From positions 1 to 64,000 of the forward strand of contig JAYKKM010000260.1 in the NCBI GenBank assembly GCA_035772405.1: a stretch of DNA of 64,000 bases, read 5' to 3'. Under the pieces are notes generated by a model that saw only the letters and a program-made list of their open reading frames with translations, was not told the DNA's origin and made no database searches. This document shows, in pieces, positions 49,019-59,497 of the stretch (positions are counted from its first letter, which is position 1; each line of letters begins with the position of its first letter). The DNA comes from Chrysogorgia sp. JL179-B06 (Eukaryota; Cnidaria; Anthozoa; Scleralcyonacea; Chrysogorgiidae). The position numbers were made by a program, and so were the translations under genes.

Positions 49019-49753
49019 TACAGCACCTGGAGTGAGAGCAAATGTGTACTTGTTTACTGCACCACAGTTTGCTGGCCAGGAGGCAGGAATTCTACCTGAA
49101 CGTATCCTCCGAGATTCAAGTTTTGAACCATATGTGGTGGAACCAACTATGACTGATCAGCCTATAAACCTCAAGAAGTTTAGCATCATCTGAGTTCATA
49201 GGAGTTAGTTTGTAATTATGTTGGCAGAACACACCTGTCTGGTTACTCCACTGATTCCCTTCAGGCATTGGTGAGGTACTTGACAGCTAGCTTATGCACT
49301 GTGATTTAGCAACCCATCTAGTTACTGTAAACAACAGACAGGTTGCAAAAGTTTGTTGTGGGAATTCCTATTCAAGAGGGGAAAAGGTTGCATGCGCAGC
49401 ATCTATCGTTTACAAAGTCCAGCTGGAAAATGGAAATACCTGTTTCTACCCATTGAAATATTACTGTTCTAACAGTATTATTAACTCATTAGAAAGGTTG
49501 CTACAGAAAGAAGGATTTGCCGAACAATGTGAAAAGTGGAGAAAAAGATTATTAAATGACAATGAAATGGCTGACATTTACAATGGTAAAATCTGGCATG
49601 ACTTTCTCAAGGCTCCCTGAAGCTATCGCTTGATGCTGAACTTTGATTTCTTTCAGCCTATGAAGTGCAGAAAAGGCTATTCCGTAGGAGTTTTCTACAT
49701 TGTGATCAAAATTTGCCGAGGGTCGAAAGATATAAATGGGAGAATGTACGATA

Positions 49754-50212
49754 TGTTCGATTATCTGCTCTTTTTAAGAAAACTACGTTAGCTAGCAGGA
49801 TAAGCTGTACGCATATTGTAAACAGATAATTTATCTTTGTTTTAATATATATTGTAGCTTTGGGAGTTGATTATTTCTCAAGAAAATGTTCGTCGAAGAC
49901 AGCCGTGTTTTTGTTTACAAGATGGTATCCGTATTAGGAAAATTATATTTTGGCATGTTCGATTATCCGCACTTTTAGGCTGCGTTTACACTAGAGCAAA
50001 AGTATCCGGATTCATATTGTTTTGCATCCTCATGGGAATATAAAACAATACGAATCCGATTACTTTTGCTCTAGTGTAAACGCAGCCTTAAAGAGAATTA
50101 AGTTAGCTACCGGGATAAAACTGTACGTATGTAGTAAATAGATAATTTAACTTTCCTTTGATATATTCTATAGCTTCGGGGGTGGTTTATTTCTCAAGAA
50201 AACGTTTGCTAA
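49754..50212 (+). repeat. Imperfect tandem duplication of about 140 bp
   Basis: The unit starts tgttcgattatc and ends ttatttctcaagaaaa. It occurs at about 49754-49893 and again at 49956-50212, the second copy being interrupted by the MITE at 49978-50087. No coding capacity is seen. Confidence 0.7.
49978..50087. mobile_element. PIF/Harbinger-type MITE, 110 bp
   Basis: The ends GGCTGCGTTTACACTAGAGC are perfect inverted repeats for at least 20 bases, extending with a mismatch towards cggattc. Both flanks are TTA (49975-49977 and 50088-50090). Confidence 0.88.
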
Positions 50213-51286
50213 AGGGTTAGGACCTTTGTTGTTTTGGGGTCGGTTACAATCCAATTAACAAGGAGGCTGGTACGAGGGTTCAACATGTCAGCTATTTGCT
50301 CGTTAATTCACTCTATTTGCTCGTCAATGCCTTTTATTTGCACTTCCTTATAAGGAATACGTACTAGATACCCCTATCGTGGGTTTGTACTAACATTCCG
50401 GGCGGCAGCTATCATTTCAACCTCATGATATGTTGGAACAGTTATTTGGAAAAGAAGCAATTTCTCGACATGCACTTACACTGCCATCTGAAGGACATTT
50501 TATTGGACCATGGGCAGTTTCAAGTTTTTGGTGCTTCAGTGGCATACTCACAAGTACACCAACAAACAAAAGATCTGTTGAGTTACAATTGATGCAGAGA
50601 TTTAAAATGTACATTTTTTTGAAGAGAAAAACTTCCCTGACTTGTTTAGAGATGATCTTTTTATTTGTTCTCTCAAGTCAAGCAAGATGATACTGATTAC
50701 TATTCATTGTAGTGATAAAGTTGGTGGCACTTTGGACAAACTACATATTTTCAAAATCATCTCTGTCAAATCTAAAATCTTTATCAGCATCTATGTTGTT
50801 CCTGGAAAGGCCACAATGATCTGGTACTTAGAGTAATATGGGATATTTCCACCCCTAAGAGCTTAAGCAATGCTCCTAGGAAACGTAATAGCCATACCAT
50901 GCCATTTTCACTGATGTGGCATGAGAGCTGCCACATCACAAGAAAATACAGCAACCAAAACACAAGTGACTGTGCCACATTCTTCGACATGTTTTCTTTG
51001 TTCTCTGGAAGGGGAGGTGGTTGACCATTAGGGTCTTGTAGAAGATCATCAGGGAGAACATCATCCTCGTCAGTTGAGGACTAGACCCCTTGATGTTCTG
51101 GTCTTCCAATTCACTACCACAACATCTTTCCAGATTGTTATAATTGCTGCCACTACCACTCATCAATATTGCTGCAAAAGCTCAACCTAGGTTTAATAAA
51201 TACCAAAATTGTATATTATATTAAAATTATTTATTTTTTTCCGGTCCGTATCCTAATAAATCCTGCATTCTGATTGGCTAACGAGC

Positions 51287-51313
51287 GGTCCGTATGAGAG
51301 CGTACGGACCGCG
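51287..51313. repeat. Short perfect hairpin near the Crypton start
   Basis: gcggtccgta and tacggaccgc form a 10-bp stem around a short loop, about 70 bases before the first Crypton codon. A related word, cggtccgt, also occurs at 51242. Confidence 0.6.
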
Positions 51314-51382
51314 CGAGTTTTAAATCCTCACGCGAAAAGTGTTTTAAAGGCCGCCATTTAAAAAATTCGTAAAAATTACAAA

Positions 51383-53435
51383 ATGTACTCAAACGAACAC
51401 AGTGACAGTGAATTCTATTATACAACAGAAGACTTCACTGTTCCCTCTAACGAAGGTAAAAGTACAGACGTTTCTTTATCAACTTTTAATACTGCAGTTG
51501 AGGACAAAAACACAAGCGAGGATATTGACGAAATTCAAAAGTTTATTGAAAGACAGCGACCAGAAAAAACAACAAAGAAGATGATGATGATAATGATGAT
51601 AGTTAGTTTAATAAAAAATGTCACATTGCAGTCCGTAGACTGAATTGCGTAACATACAAAATAATAACATAATAAATATGTTACATTTATATATACAAAA
51701 TTGAAAAGTTGTTAAGTAAAATTATGTACAAGAGCTCCGTATATAGTAATTCGATTAAAAACTAGTCCAAACTTTTATGCTTTAAGTACACATGCTTGGA
51801 ATAAAAGTGTTCTTGAAACGGTTCGTATGAATACGGGGCATGGCATAAGTCCTGGAGTGTCTTAGATTGTAACTCTGTTTACTCTTGGGAGGTAACACAG
51901 ACGAAAGTTTGTGATCCGGGCATGACGTGATAGAATCAAAAAGCTTGTGACATGATGCAACGCATCTGGCATACAGTGTAACCAGACCGAACCTAGCTAA
52001 GCAGTCTGAGTAGGATGCATGAGGACAAATTATAGAGAGCACTCTCTTTTGTACTCTCTCAATGTCCGCGCTAAGATATTGCGGAAGCGCGTGATGAAAA
52101 ACAGGCGCACAGTACTCTAAAACTGGTCTTATGTCAGTGCAGTAAAAAGTAACAATGTCACAGCATGGAACATTGGCACGCTTCAAAAGCACAATAAAAT
52201 ACATACAATAAGATAAGATACATAAAATAAGACAACATACGATATTAATGTTGTAAAAAGGTACTTTATATCGATAAATGAGACAAGAGAAATTGAAGCA
52301 ATACCTGCTAAAGAGTTAAATATCCTTATTTCCAAATTTATTATGAATGTACGAAGAAAAATGGTCAAGTCTACGAACCTTCCTCCCTCAGTGACTTTCA
52401 GAGAAGCTTACAGAGATATTTAAATAATAAAAATTCAAATTTTTATAAGACCAAGAATTTCATAAGGCTAGAGAGGTCCTTTTAGCAACGAAAAGAGAAC
52501 TGGTGCAGCAACACGCCAAAGGGAACCGACCACAAGCTGCTAGAGAGTTGACGATGGCAGCAAAAGATCTCCTTTTTGAAACCGGTTTGTTTGGTAACCA
52601 TGAACCAGAAGTTCTCCAAAGGACAGTTTGGTAGGTTCTTTCCCTTCATTTTGGATTCAGAGCTTGTGACGAATCCAGAAGATTAAAATGGGGAGACATA
52701 GCTCTTGGCAAGGAACCGGAAACTGGCAGCGAGGTGTTGATATGGAAACCGAACGTGGATCCAAGACATGGCGACGGCCAACATCAGAGAGCTTTTAATC
52801 CAACAGCCCAAGCAACCCACAACGAACGTTGTCCCGTTCAATTGTTTCAAGCGTTCGCCAGCCATCGACCAGACGAAAAAGCCTGATTCGCCATTCTACT
52901 TGGCTATTAACCACCGTCGTAAACCAGACTGCCAGGTCTGGTACACCAAAGCTCCACTGGGCAAAAACGAAATTGGGAAGTTTCTTGTGAAGGCTGCGAA
53001 AGCCGCTAATCTGCCAGGTAATATCAGCAATCACTCAGTAAAAAAACATGTATTTCCTGTCTAATGGATGCTGATGTTCCAGAGAACTATGTGGCTCAAC
53101 TGAATGGGCATAAGAATTTGAAAAGTCTGGATGCCTACAAGACAGCTAGCCATCAGCGAAAAATATCAATGGTCTTGAGTCGCTCAGCCATGGCCACTTC
53201 CACCATCACTGCAGAGTCTAGAAGTTTACAGAAGCATCAAGCCTCCACTGTAACATCACAATCCAGCTTCCAAGAAGCAGTTGAGGGCATGTTTTCTGGA
53301 GCAACGATAGGAAAAATTGAAGGATGTACATTCAATTTTTTCCTCAATCCTTCGGCGAACGAAGGTCACTTCAAAGATTCAACACCAGCCAAAAAACTAT
53401 GTGTAATCATAAGTGATGACAGTGAATCGGATTGA
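51383..53435 (+). pseudogene. Crypton-type tyrosine recombinase gene, split by a LINE
   Basis: The 5' part (51383-51578) encodes an acidic N-terminus ending FIERQRPEKTTKK. The 3' part resumes near 52375 with YEPSS-like coding and LQRYLNN, then GNRPQAARELTMAAKDLLFE (52515-52575), SLHFGFRACDESRRLKWGD (52645-52705), SPFYLAINHRRKPDCQVWY (52895-52950), NHSVKKH (53030-53050), QLNGHKNLKSLDAY (53095-53140) and a Ser/Thr-rich tail to the stop at 53433. This is the DUF3504/Crypton recombinase architecture. The first Arg, the His and the Tyr are present, but the usual second Arg (N-H-S-V-R-K) is Lys. Frameshifts near 52635, 52770 and 53060 also disable it. Confidence 0.87.
51579..52375 (-). mobile_element. 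5'-truncated CR1/L2-like LINE inserted in the Crypton gene
   Basis: The minus-strand frame 52204-51782 (140 codons) holds LEYCAPVFHHALPQY, then IERVQKRVLSIICP and LPPKSKQSYNLRHS, the C-terminus of CR1/L2-like pol. At its 3' end (lower coordinates) lies a microsatellite atgatgatgataatgat at 51580-51600, which on the element strand is a cat repeat tail typical of these LINEs. The Crypton reading stops at one edge and resumes at the other, so this is a clean insertion. Confidence 0.85.
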
Positions 53436-55405
53436 ATTGCATCTCTTTTTACTTTTGTTGCAATATCCGATCATTTTGTAAAGAACTTGTCGTTGTTTTT
53501 GTGCAACCATTACGTTAGATGCCAACAATATCTTAACGAACTTTTTTCGTTTTCTCTCGTTTGAAATAAACATGCTTCTTCTGTTCAGTCAAGTGACTTC
53601 CTGATTTGGTCACAAGCTGAGTGGCTTCTTAATGACGTCTCTGTTTTTAGTTTTTATTCGCTGGGGAGGGGAGTGGTGCATTATGCGCTTCGAGGAAAAA
53701 ATAAATAAATAATTTACCGTTTTGGTCGGTTCGTATAGAGAAATATTTCCTCGGTTTTAAGACCTCGTAAAGTTGTAAACAATGTAAACATAAAAGGTTA
53801 TATATTACAGTATTCAGATCTGTTCTATATCTAGATCTGATATTCAAACACTCATCTTGTCACCATGTGTCTGTAAGAGATGCACAGATGACGTCACAAC
53901 AAAAGTATGGGATGAGACAAAGTCGAGTATCGTGACTGTTGTTCTTTACACACGTGGCGTCTTCAATCAGTATGCATCTATTACAGTACAAATGCATGGA
54001 AAAATGAAATCGATTTGTTTTATATATCAAATATTAAATTATGTAAAAAAGTTACTTTAACAAATAGTTTTAACAAATAGTTCTTATTCAATCAGATTGC
54101 TTGCTTTATTGAAGTTGTTGTATAACCTAGTTATACTATTTATTTTATTTAATTGTCCTTAGAGAAAAATTGAACAAAAGTCCCAGTAATTATTTGCTCT
54201 ACTGTATACATGTATGTACTGATAAATAATTTTGCATTATTATTACTATCTGCCTGGCCCAGATTTATTTATTCTGAAGTCAAGGCATTTGTGTTAATTT
54301 TCTGTGTTTTGGTTAGGCTTCACTATAATAATTATACTGTAGCACCACATAAAATGGGATTTATCATCCAATCGCCCCCAAGAGATCAGTTTATAGGCAT
54401 AAGTCTAAGCATTCTTTCATTTTGGCATGATGGAACTTTATGAGTGACCGAGCACATTTTATTCTAGTCTTCAGTCTGGTTTGTTAAGGAAAAGAACTCG
54501 AGTATCTTACCAAATCTTTATCTTAATTGTAATGCAGGAGAATCATTGTGCAAAATATCTTCGGTAACTTCGCTATCGAAATCTGCAAAGGTACACAGTA
54601 ATAATAATAACTAAGTTATAAACGTATTTGTAAGTGATAAAATACAGGTATGCAAGTTTTCTCTAAATATTTATAACATTGTATTGTTTACCTTGGCTTT
54701 GTTGAAACTAATTTGGTGCGAGATGTTGCATGCTAGTATATTAACAAATGTGTTCAAAAATCATTGAAAACTAAAACATACCTGCATTTGAAACACTGTC
54801 ACTGTCCATCTCATGACCCTGTGCACTTCTTGAGTAGCTATGAGCTTCAACATTGATCTTGATATTAGTTGATCACAATGATCACACATAACCATACCCC
54901 CTTCAATTCAGCCAAGTTCATTTGAAAATAAAACGTTTAAGCGAGTACTCTGATCCAGTATAGTATTAAAGACGACAATGCGCTGAGATCTAATATATGC
55001 ATATGATCACTGGCAATTCATGATCAGTCAATCCGGTTTCAATTGATGAAGCTAGGTGACGAAAAATAATATTGGGAAATAAGCTATTTATTTCAAATTC
55101 ACCTAATATTTCTTTGTGATTTACAGAATCGAACCGACTCCTATACAAATGCTTATGAAGTCGATATCACTAAATACATATGAGTCTGGGGCACTGTGGT
55201 TAAGCTTAAACCGAATCGGCAGTGTAAACAGGAAGCGTCTACACGCAGGCTAATCTATGATAAGCTTTAATATTTCAGCTGAAATACTTACTAAATTTAT
55301 CGTTTGACTTTATAAGAATGTAAGTGTAACTTAAAAACTATTAAATTTTCAATTTTGTCGAGCAGTAAGTTTAATAAACCTATGGCAGAAGCAGTAAAGT
55401 CTCTT
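53436..55405. other. Gene-free stretch
   Basis: No supported gene. Small frames (53857-54060, 54210-54443) have no domain. I see no inverted repeats of note. Confidence 0.5.
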
Positions 55406-55409
55406 AAAA

Positions 55410-55593
55410 TTGCTGACACTTAAATGTCATCTAACTGTAGCTTAAAACGCGTGGCATATGCCTCCTTTTCCGTTGTCGAAAACTTTTTCTGTCGTGCAGA
55501 AAGAGCCTTGATGCATAAGCAACAACCTTTTCGCGTCCATTGTCATCAATCTGCGACAGAACTGCGCCAACACCGAAATCAGAGGTGTCAGTA
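55410..55593 (-). pseudogene. Gypsy RNase H fragment, downstream half
   Basis: The minus strand reads DTSDFGVGAVLSQ and then EKVVAYASRLF, the start of the Gypsy-type RNase H domain, and in a shifted frame TTEKEAYA. It is cut at its 5' side by the pogo element at 55594. The other half lies beyond the element at 60689. Confidence 0.88.
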
Positions 55594-56342
55594 CAGTTTG
55601 TTGCCCAGTATGCGGCCAGTTCAGTTGTAGTTAGCTGTAACTTCCTAATTAAACGGGCTAAACGTCTCAAACTATCACAGCTATGTGCAAATATATTTGA
55701 CTATATGCCATAAAATAGTTGAAGACTCTATCCTTAGCCTTGCCAAAATATTTTAGTTTATAAGATGTTGTTTTTCTGCCCAGTATGCGGCCACGTATCC
55801 CAATAAACGGTCACAATAATTAGGTGGATTATAAGTGAGAGAAACATTTGAAAAAATACAATTGAGTATTTTTAGCTGTCCTGGCCCATTCTATAAATAT
55901 AGTCTGCTTGCAGACCCTTTTCAAAGCCCATATTGGCCAGCCTGACAGCAGGCTATATATAGTGTAGCAATTCTCGAATAGTTAAATTGTCATCAGGGAA
56001 ATATTCATCTCGCGATTGACTATAAGAGAGAAAACGGGGGGGGAAGCTACATGCACTTGGCCAAGTAAAAATATATTCGCAAATACATTGCCAACTCCCC
56101 TTCACTCAAATAGCGTTGTACACAGTTGACGTACACATCTTTTACATGTTTGTCTGAGTTTAATTATAATTCTTAGCATCCTTGCATTCACAACAAAGAA
56201 AATGGACTTTTACGAACCTCTCGAGACTAAATGATGGTTTGTTTGTCTGAGTTTGAAGTTTCAGCATATTTTTAGTATTAAACTGTGTACCGCGCTATTA
56301 GCAAATAACAGAACTTCAGTCGTTCAGACAGAAAATGTGTAT

Positions 56343-57018
56343 TCAATATAAATTTATTTGTAATACTGTTTTTTCTTCCATTTTTTGTACAGCTTCTTCA
56401 ACCTGCTTATAAATATTATTACAGACATTGCCATTGGAATCATTTAGCTGTAATCTGTATGAGCATGGAATAACAGCTCCTCCTCCTGGAGCCTGTTGGG
56501 GTGGCCATGGATCAAAACTTTTGCAAGGACTTCCCGTCTGTTCACTGAAACAAAATAATACAATTTCATTTAAAATCAATTTATAGTGATCCACCTTCGA
56601 CAAAATAATGGTCTGGCATTGATATACTACAGTCTATAGTTGCATACAATGTTTAACTTGGTAAAGAGTAATTTTAAATTATCATTTCAAGAATACTAAT
56701 TAAATTTACATACCACTGGATACAATCAATTGCTGGGTTTTCGAGCAGGAACCAAAAACATTTGGAAAGCCCCCTGGGCACACGTCCAATCGGAAGTCCT
56801 GCAATAGTCTGAACTATCTCTCCCCGCTTTTCATCTGTCACATGATTCCATAAATCTCTTGGGATTTTGTCTATGTTGGGGACCCAAACCAGACAAGAAT
56901 GCGGGTCATGCTTGTTTCCATACTCTTTAGTAACAGGCAAAAAAATTGATGGAGGTGGTCTGATTTGAAACTCATGATAACCTTTAATAACAGCGTTATT
57001 GATAATGATAAGACGCAT
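56343..57018 (-). CDS. Companion protein of the pogo element, spliced
   Basis: Exon 1 (57018-56714) encodes MRLIIINNAVIKGYHEF, VTKEYGNKHDPHSCLVWVP and IGRVPRGLSKCFWFLL. A canonical intron (56713-56545, gtatgt to ttttgtttcag) leads to exon 2 (56544-56343) encoding FDPWPPQQAPGGGAVIPCSY and a short amphipathic C-terminus. The joined frame is open, about 168 residues. I recognise the E-Y-G-N-K, C-L-V-W-V-P and G-G-V-I-P-C wording as a conserved family found widely in invertebrate genomes, with no known function. It lies in the same orientation as the transposase, 437 bases downstream. It is likely a second element gene, perhaps DNA-binding or assembly related. Confidence 0.7.
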
Positions 57019-57454
57019 CCTATTACAAAGAGAAAATAGTAATGACTACTTTTCGCCAATGATGTCAAGGTGGCAGCTTCAGCTCGGACACCTTAGTGAT
57101 TCTCATGGAAAGAGTAAGTCAACACTCGAAAGTGTTAGGTTTTCTCTGAGTACTCCGGTCTCCAGGTGGGTTAGGTCTATAATTTTTGTAGAGCGCTATA
57201 GAATATATCCATTAAAATATACATAGCTACAAACATCCATTATAATTGAGAGCTGGTCGTTTAATTAACCCTAAAACATATGCGAAACTGTATCATGTAA
57301 AACAATGATTCAACAATTTTAACTTATTAACAGGTTACAAGCAGACAACTTAATTCAAGTCAAGTATCTAGTCAAGTCTAATTTAGGACTGTCTTTGACA
57401 AGTCAGATATAATGCATATACAATGCACACAGTAGTGTCATGTATAAAGTTCTT

Positions 57455-59497
57455 TTAAGAGTCACATGTATGGCAATAAAAAGGTTCGTCAGAATCGAGA
57501 AAGGAGTCGTTAAATTCAATGGGAACACATTCTATGTGCATCCATGAATTGCACATATCACACATGACCCATGGATTGTTTTCGTCATCGCTGGGTATAT
57601 ACTTAATTGAACAAACACTACAGATGTTCTCATCGTTTGTTGATGAAGTTTCAAATGTAAGCCGAGTTCTCTTTACCGTTCTTCCACGACCAATTCTTTC
57701 CGTAGAATTACGTTTCGTTCCTTGATTGTTAGTTGCTTTTCCCAGTTTTTGTTGTTTCACTCTCTCTCTTTCTTGTTTCTTCTCTTCTCTCCTGACTTTG
57801 TCCTCTTCCACTTTCTTTCGTTTCTCTTCCTTTCTTTGATGCGCTTCCTTCAGTCTGTTCTGTTTATCTGCTAACTGCCGAGATTTCTTTAATTTTTCAT
57901 CCAGAAGAATTTGTTTTGATGCAGGACCACTGACAAAATTTGGAATTGTTCTTTTAACATTTACTCTCTTCGAGACCTTTGGTTCTAGATTTGGATATGT
58001 AAGGACTTCTTTCAACAGGTTGGATTCTGGCAAAGAAGGTTCTTGGCACTCATTTGCTTGTTCCATGTGCTGAGAAGGTTGGGAAGTTTCTGTTTCTCCA
58101 TTCTTATCAACATGCGAGGGTTTTGCTGATTTGTACAACTTCTTCCAAACGGAGAAAGTCGGACTTCCCTCCAAGTCGTAGTTTTCTTCAATTCTTTGCC
58201 TATACCTATCGCGCGATGGAGTTGAAAGGGCTGCATCCAATGCATCAAAGGCTTGCATGGAAGGAGAGGTGCCAGTTTGATCAACATGCTGATCGGTTAC
58301 CGTGGGATGATTGGAAGTACTCAGCACCCCTTTTGAAACTTCGTTTTTATCAAGTGGATAAATGCCCGATTTGCGGAATGCAGTGGTGAGGATGGAAGGG
58401 CGCATGACGTCTTCCCACGTTGATTTAAAAACAGAACAAAAGTTCTTCTTAGTGATATCTGCATTGGGATTTCTTTGTGTATATTCTCTGACTGACTGGT
58501 ACCACCTTTTTTTCAAATTTCCAAATAATCCCACATCCGCTGGTTGGACAATATGCGTTGCATTCTTTAACAAAGCGTATATGTAAATATCATTTTTTTC
58601 AGCAAGTTCAAAGGTATCCAAATCTAGGTGCGAATCATGACTATCGATGAGTAGTACAACCGGTCGTTTTGGTGGTAGGTTTGGAATAAAGTGATTTGCA
58701 AACCACATATAGAACGTTTCAGTGTTCATATAACCCGTTTCAGTCATAGAAAACACACTGCCACTAACTCCACCTTCTAGGGGATTGTAAGTTGCTGGAA
58801 TCCGTTTTCCTGGAAAAAGAAAGTAAGGAGGCATCCATTGCCCACTTGCGTTAAAACAAGGAAGCATTGTAATATGCTCCCTGTTGCCAGACGTTACTTG
58901 ATATGGTGCTGACGTCTGATTTGTGGGAGCAATAACTTTGCCAACACGACCACTTAAATCAAACCCAGTCTCGTCACAGTTCCATATTTGAGCAGGTTGA
59001 TCCGTCAATCCTTTGTCTCTCAGGAACTCTTGATATTCCGAAAACCACTTATCTACATCCTCTTGAGTTATTCTTGCCCTTTTCTTTTCCAGAGGTCTTG
59101 CTTTCCGAAGCTTTACTTGTGGGTTTCTCTTCATATAGCTACGATACCATTTGTTTCCTGGCTTATTGTTCTTAAAAGGCGTGGTTCGACCATCCTTGTC
59201 TAAAAACGTCTTGACAGATTTTAGAAAATCACTTTTTGACACACCAAATCCACGGTTAGCCATTTCAATAAGCCATACTGCATACTGAGTTTCCTCTGCT
59301 TTTGTTAGAATAGGTGGGGGGCCTTTGCGTCTGTTGTATGAAACTTTCCCATTTATTCTGGATTGCAGGGCTGTTCTCTTTAACCCCCATTTTTCTGCAG
59401 CCTTCCTTGTGCTTAACCCTCCGTCCGTCACATCCCTCATTGCCATCAAGTACTTTTCTGATTCATCAGAGACGTTAGTTCTCACTTGGCTATTCAT
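57455..59497 (-). CDS. pogo/Tigger-like transposase with C-terminal PHD finger
   Basis: An uninterrupted 680-codon frame without introns. Residues about 10-55 form a psq-type helix-turn-helix (STRKAAEKWGLKRTAL). Residues 65-150 form a CENP-B-type DNA-binding region. The DDE_1 catalytic core has D175 (IWNCDETGF), D285 (VVLLIDSHDSH) and D321 (HIVQPADVGLF), a DD-35-D arrangement normal for the group. Residues about 545-600 are a highly charged Lys/Glu/Arg coil. Residues about 628-680 form a PHD-like finger (CSVC, then MCDMCNSWMHIEC and a final CHTC). All catalytic residues are present. The protein would bind the terminal repeats and cut and paste the element in the nucleus. The PHD module is additional to the classical pogo layout. 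Confidence 0.95.
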   Translation of the reverse strand: MNSQVRTNVSDESEKYLMAMRDVTDGGLSTRKAAEKWGLKRTALQSRINGKVSYNRRKGPPPILTKAEETQYAVWLIEMANRGFGVSKSDFLKSVKTFLDKDGRTTPFKNNKPGNKWYRSYMKRNPQVKLRKARPLEKKRARITQEDVDKWFSEYQEFLRDKGLTDQPAQIWNCDETGFDLSGRVGKVIAPTNQTSAPYQVTSGNREHITMLPCFNASGQWMPPYFLFPGKRIPATYNPLEGGVSGSVFSMTETGYMNTETFYMWFANHFIPNLPPKRPVVLLIDSHDSHLDLDTFELAEKNDIYIYALLKNATHIVQPADVGLFGNLKKRWYQSVREYTQRNPNADITKKNFCSVFKSTWEDVMRPSILTTAFRKSGIYPLDKNEVSKGVLSTSNHPTVTDQHVDQTGTSPSMQAFDALDAALSTPSRDRYRQRIEENYDLEGSPTFSVWKKLYKSAKPSHVDKNGETETSQPSQHMEQANECQEPSLPESNLLKEVLTYPNLEPKVSKRVNVKRTIPNFVSGPASKQILLDEKLKKSRQLADKQNRLKEAHQRKEEKRKKVEEDKVRREEKKQERERVKQQKLGKATNNQGTKRNSTERIGRGRTVKRTRLTFETSSTNDENICSVCSIKYIPSDDENNPWVMCDMCNSWMHIECVPIEFNDSFLDSDEPFYCHTCDS

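Larger units (their letters stand above)
31838..50860 (+). repeat. Large repeat unit, copy B, with nested insertions
   Basis: This is the second copy of 15772-23480 in direct orientation. It is expanded from about 7.7 to 19 kb by Ginger1 (33344-39765), the RecQ-helicase element (40082-43806), a block replacing the kinase glycine-loop exon (45080-47824), and a small block at 49743-50388. Outside these the copies match closely. Copy B keeps a C-terminal tnp2 segment (50430-50700) that copy A lacks, and lacks the middle one that A keeps, so the two copies have suffered complementary losses. Confidence 0.9.
49290..50860 (+). pseudogene. tnp2-type transposase pseudogene (copy B)
   Basis: The frame at 49294-49620 includes the segment from KVCCGNSYSRGEK to the block just before YGLML, which here ends at a stop (ctccctga). 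The middle of the transposase is replaced by the insert 49743-50388. Downstream, 50430-50690 in two frames encodes MHLHCHLKD and PWAVSSFWCFS followed by PTNKRSVELQLMQRF. These are C-terminal blocks of the tnp2 family. Copy A lacks this end, so together the copies show that the ancestor had a longer transposase. Confidence 0.8.
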
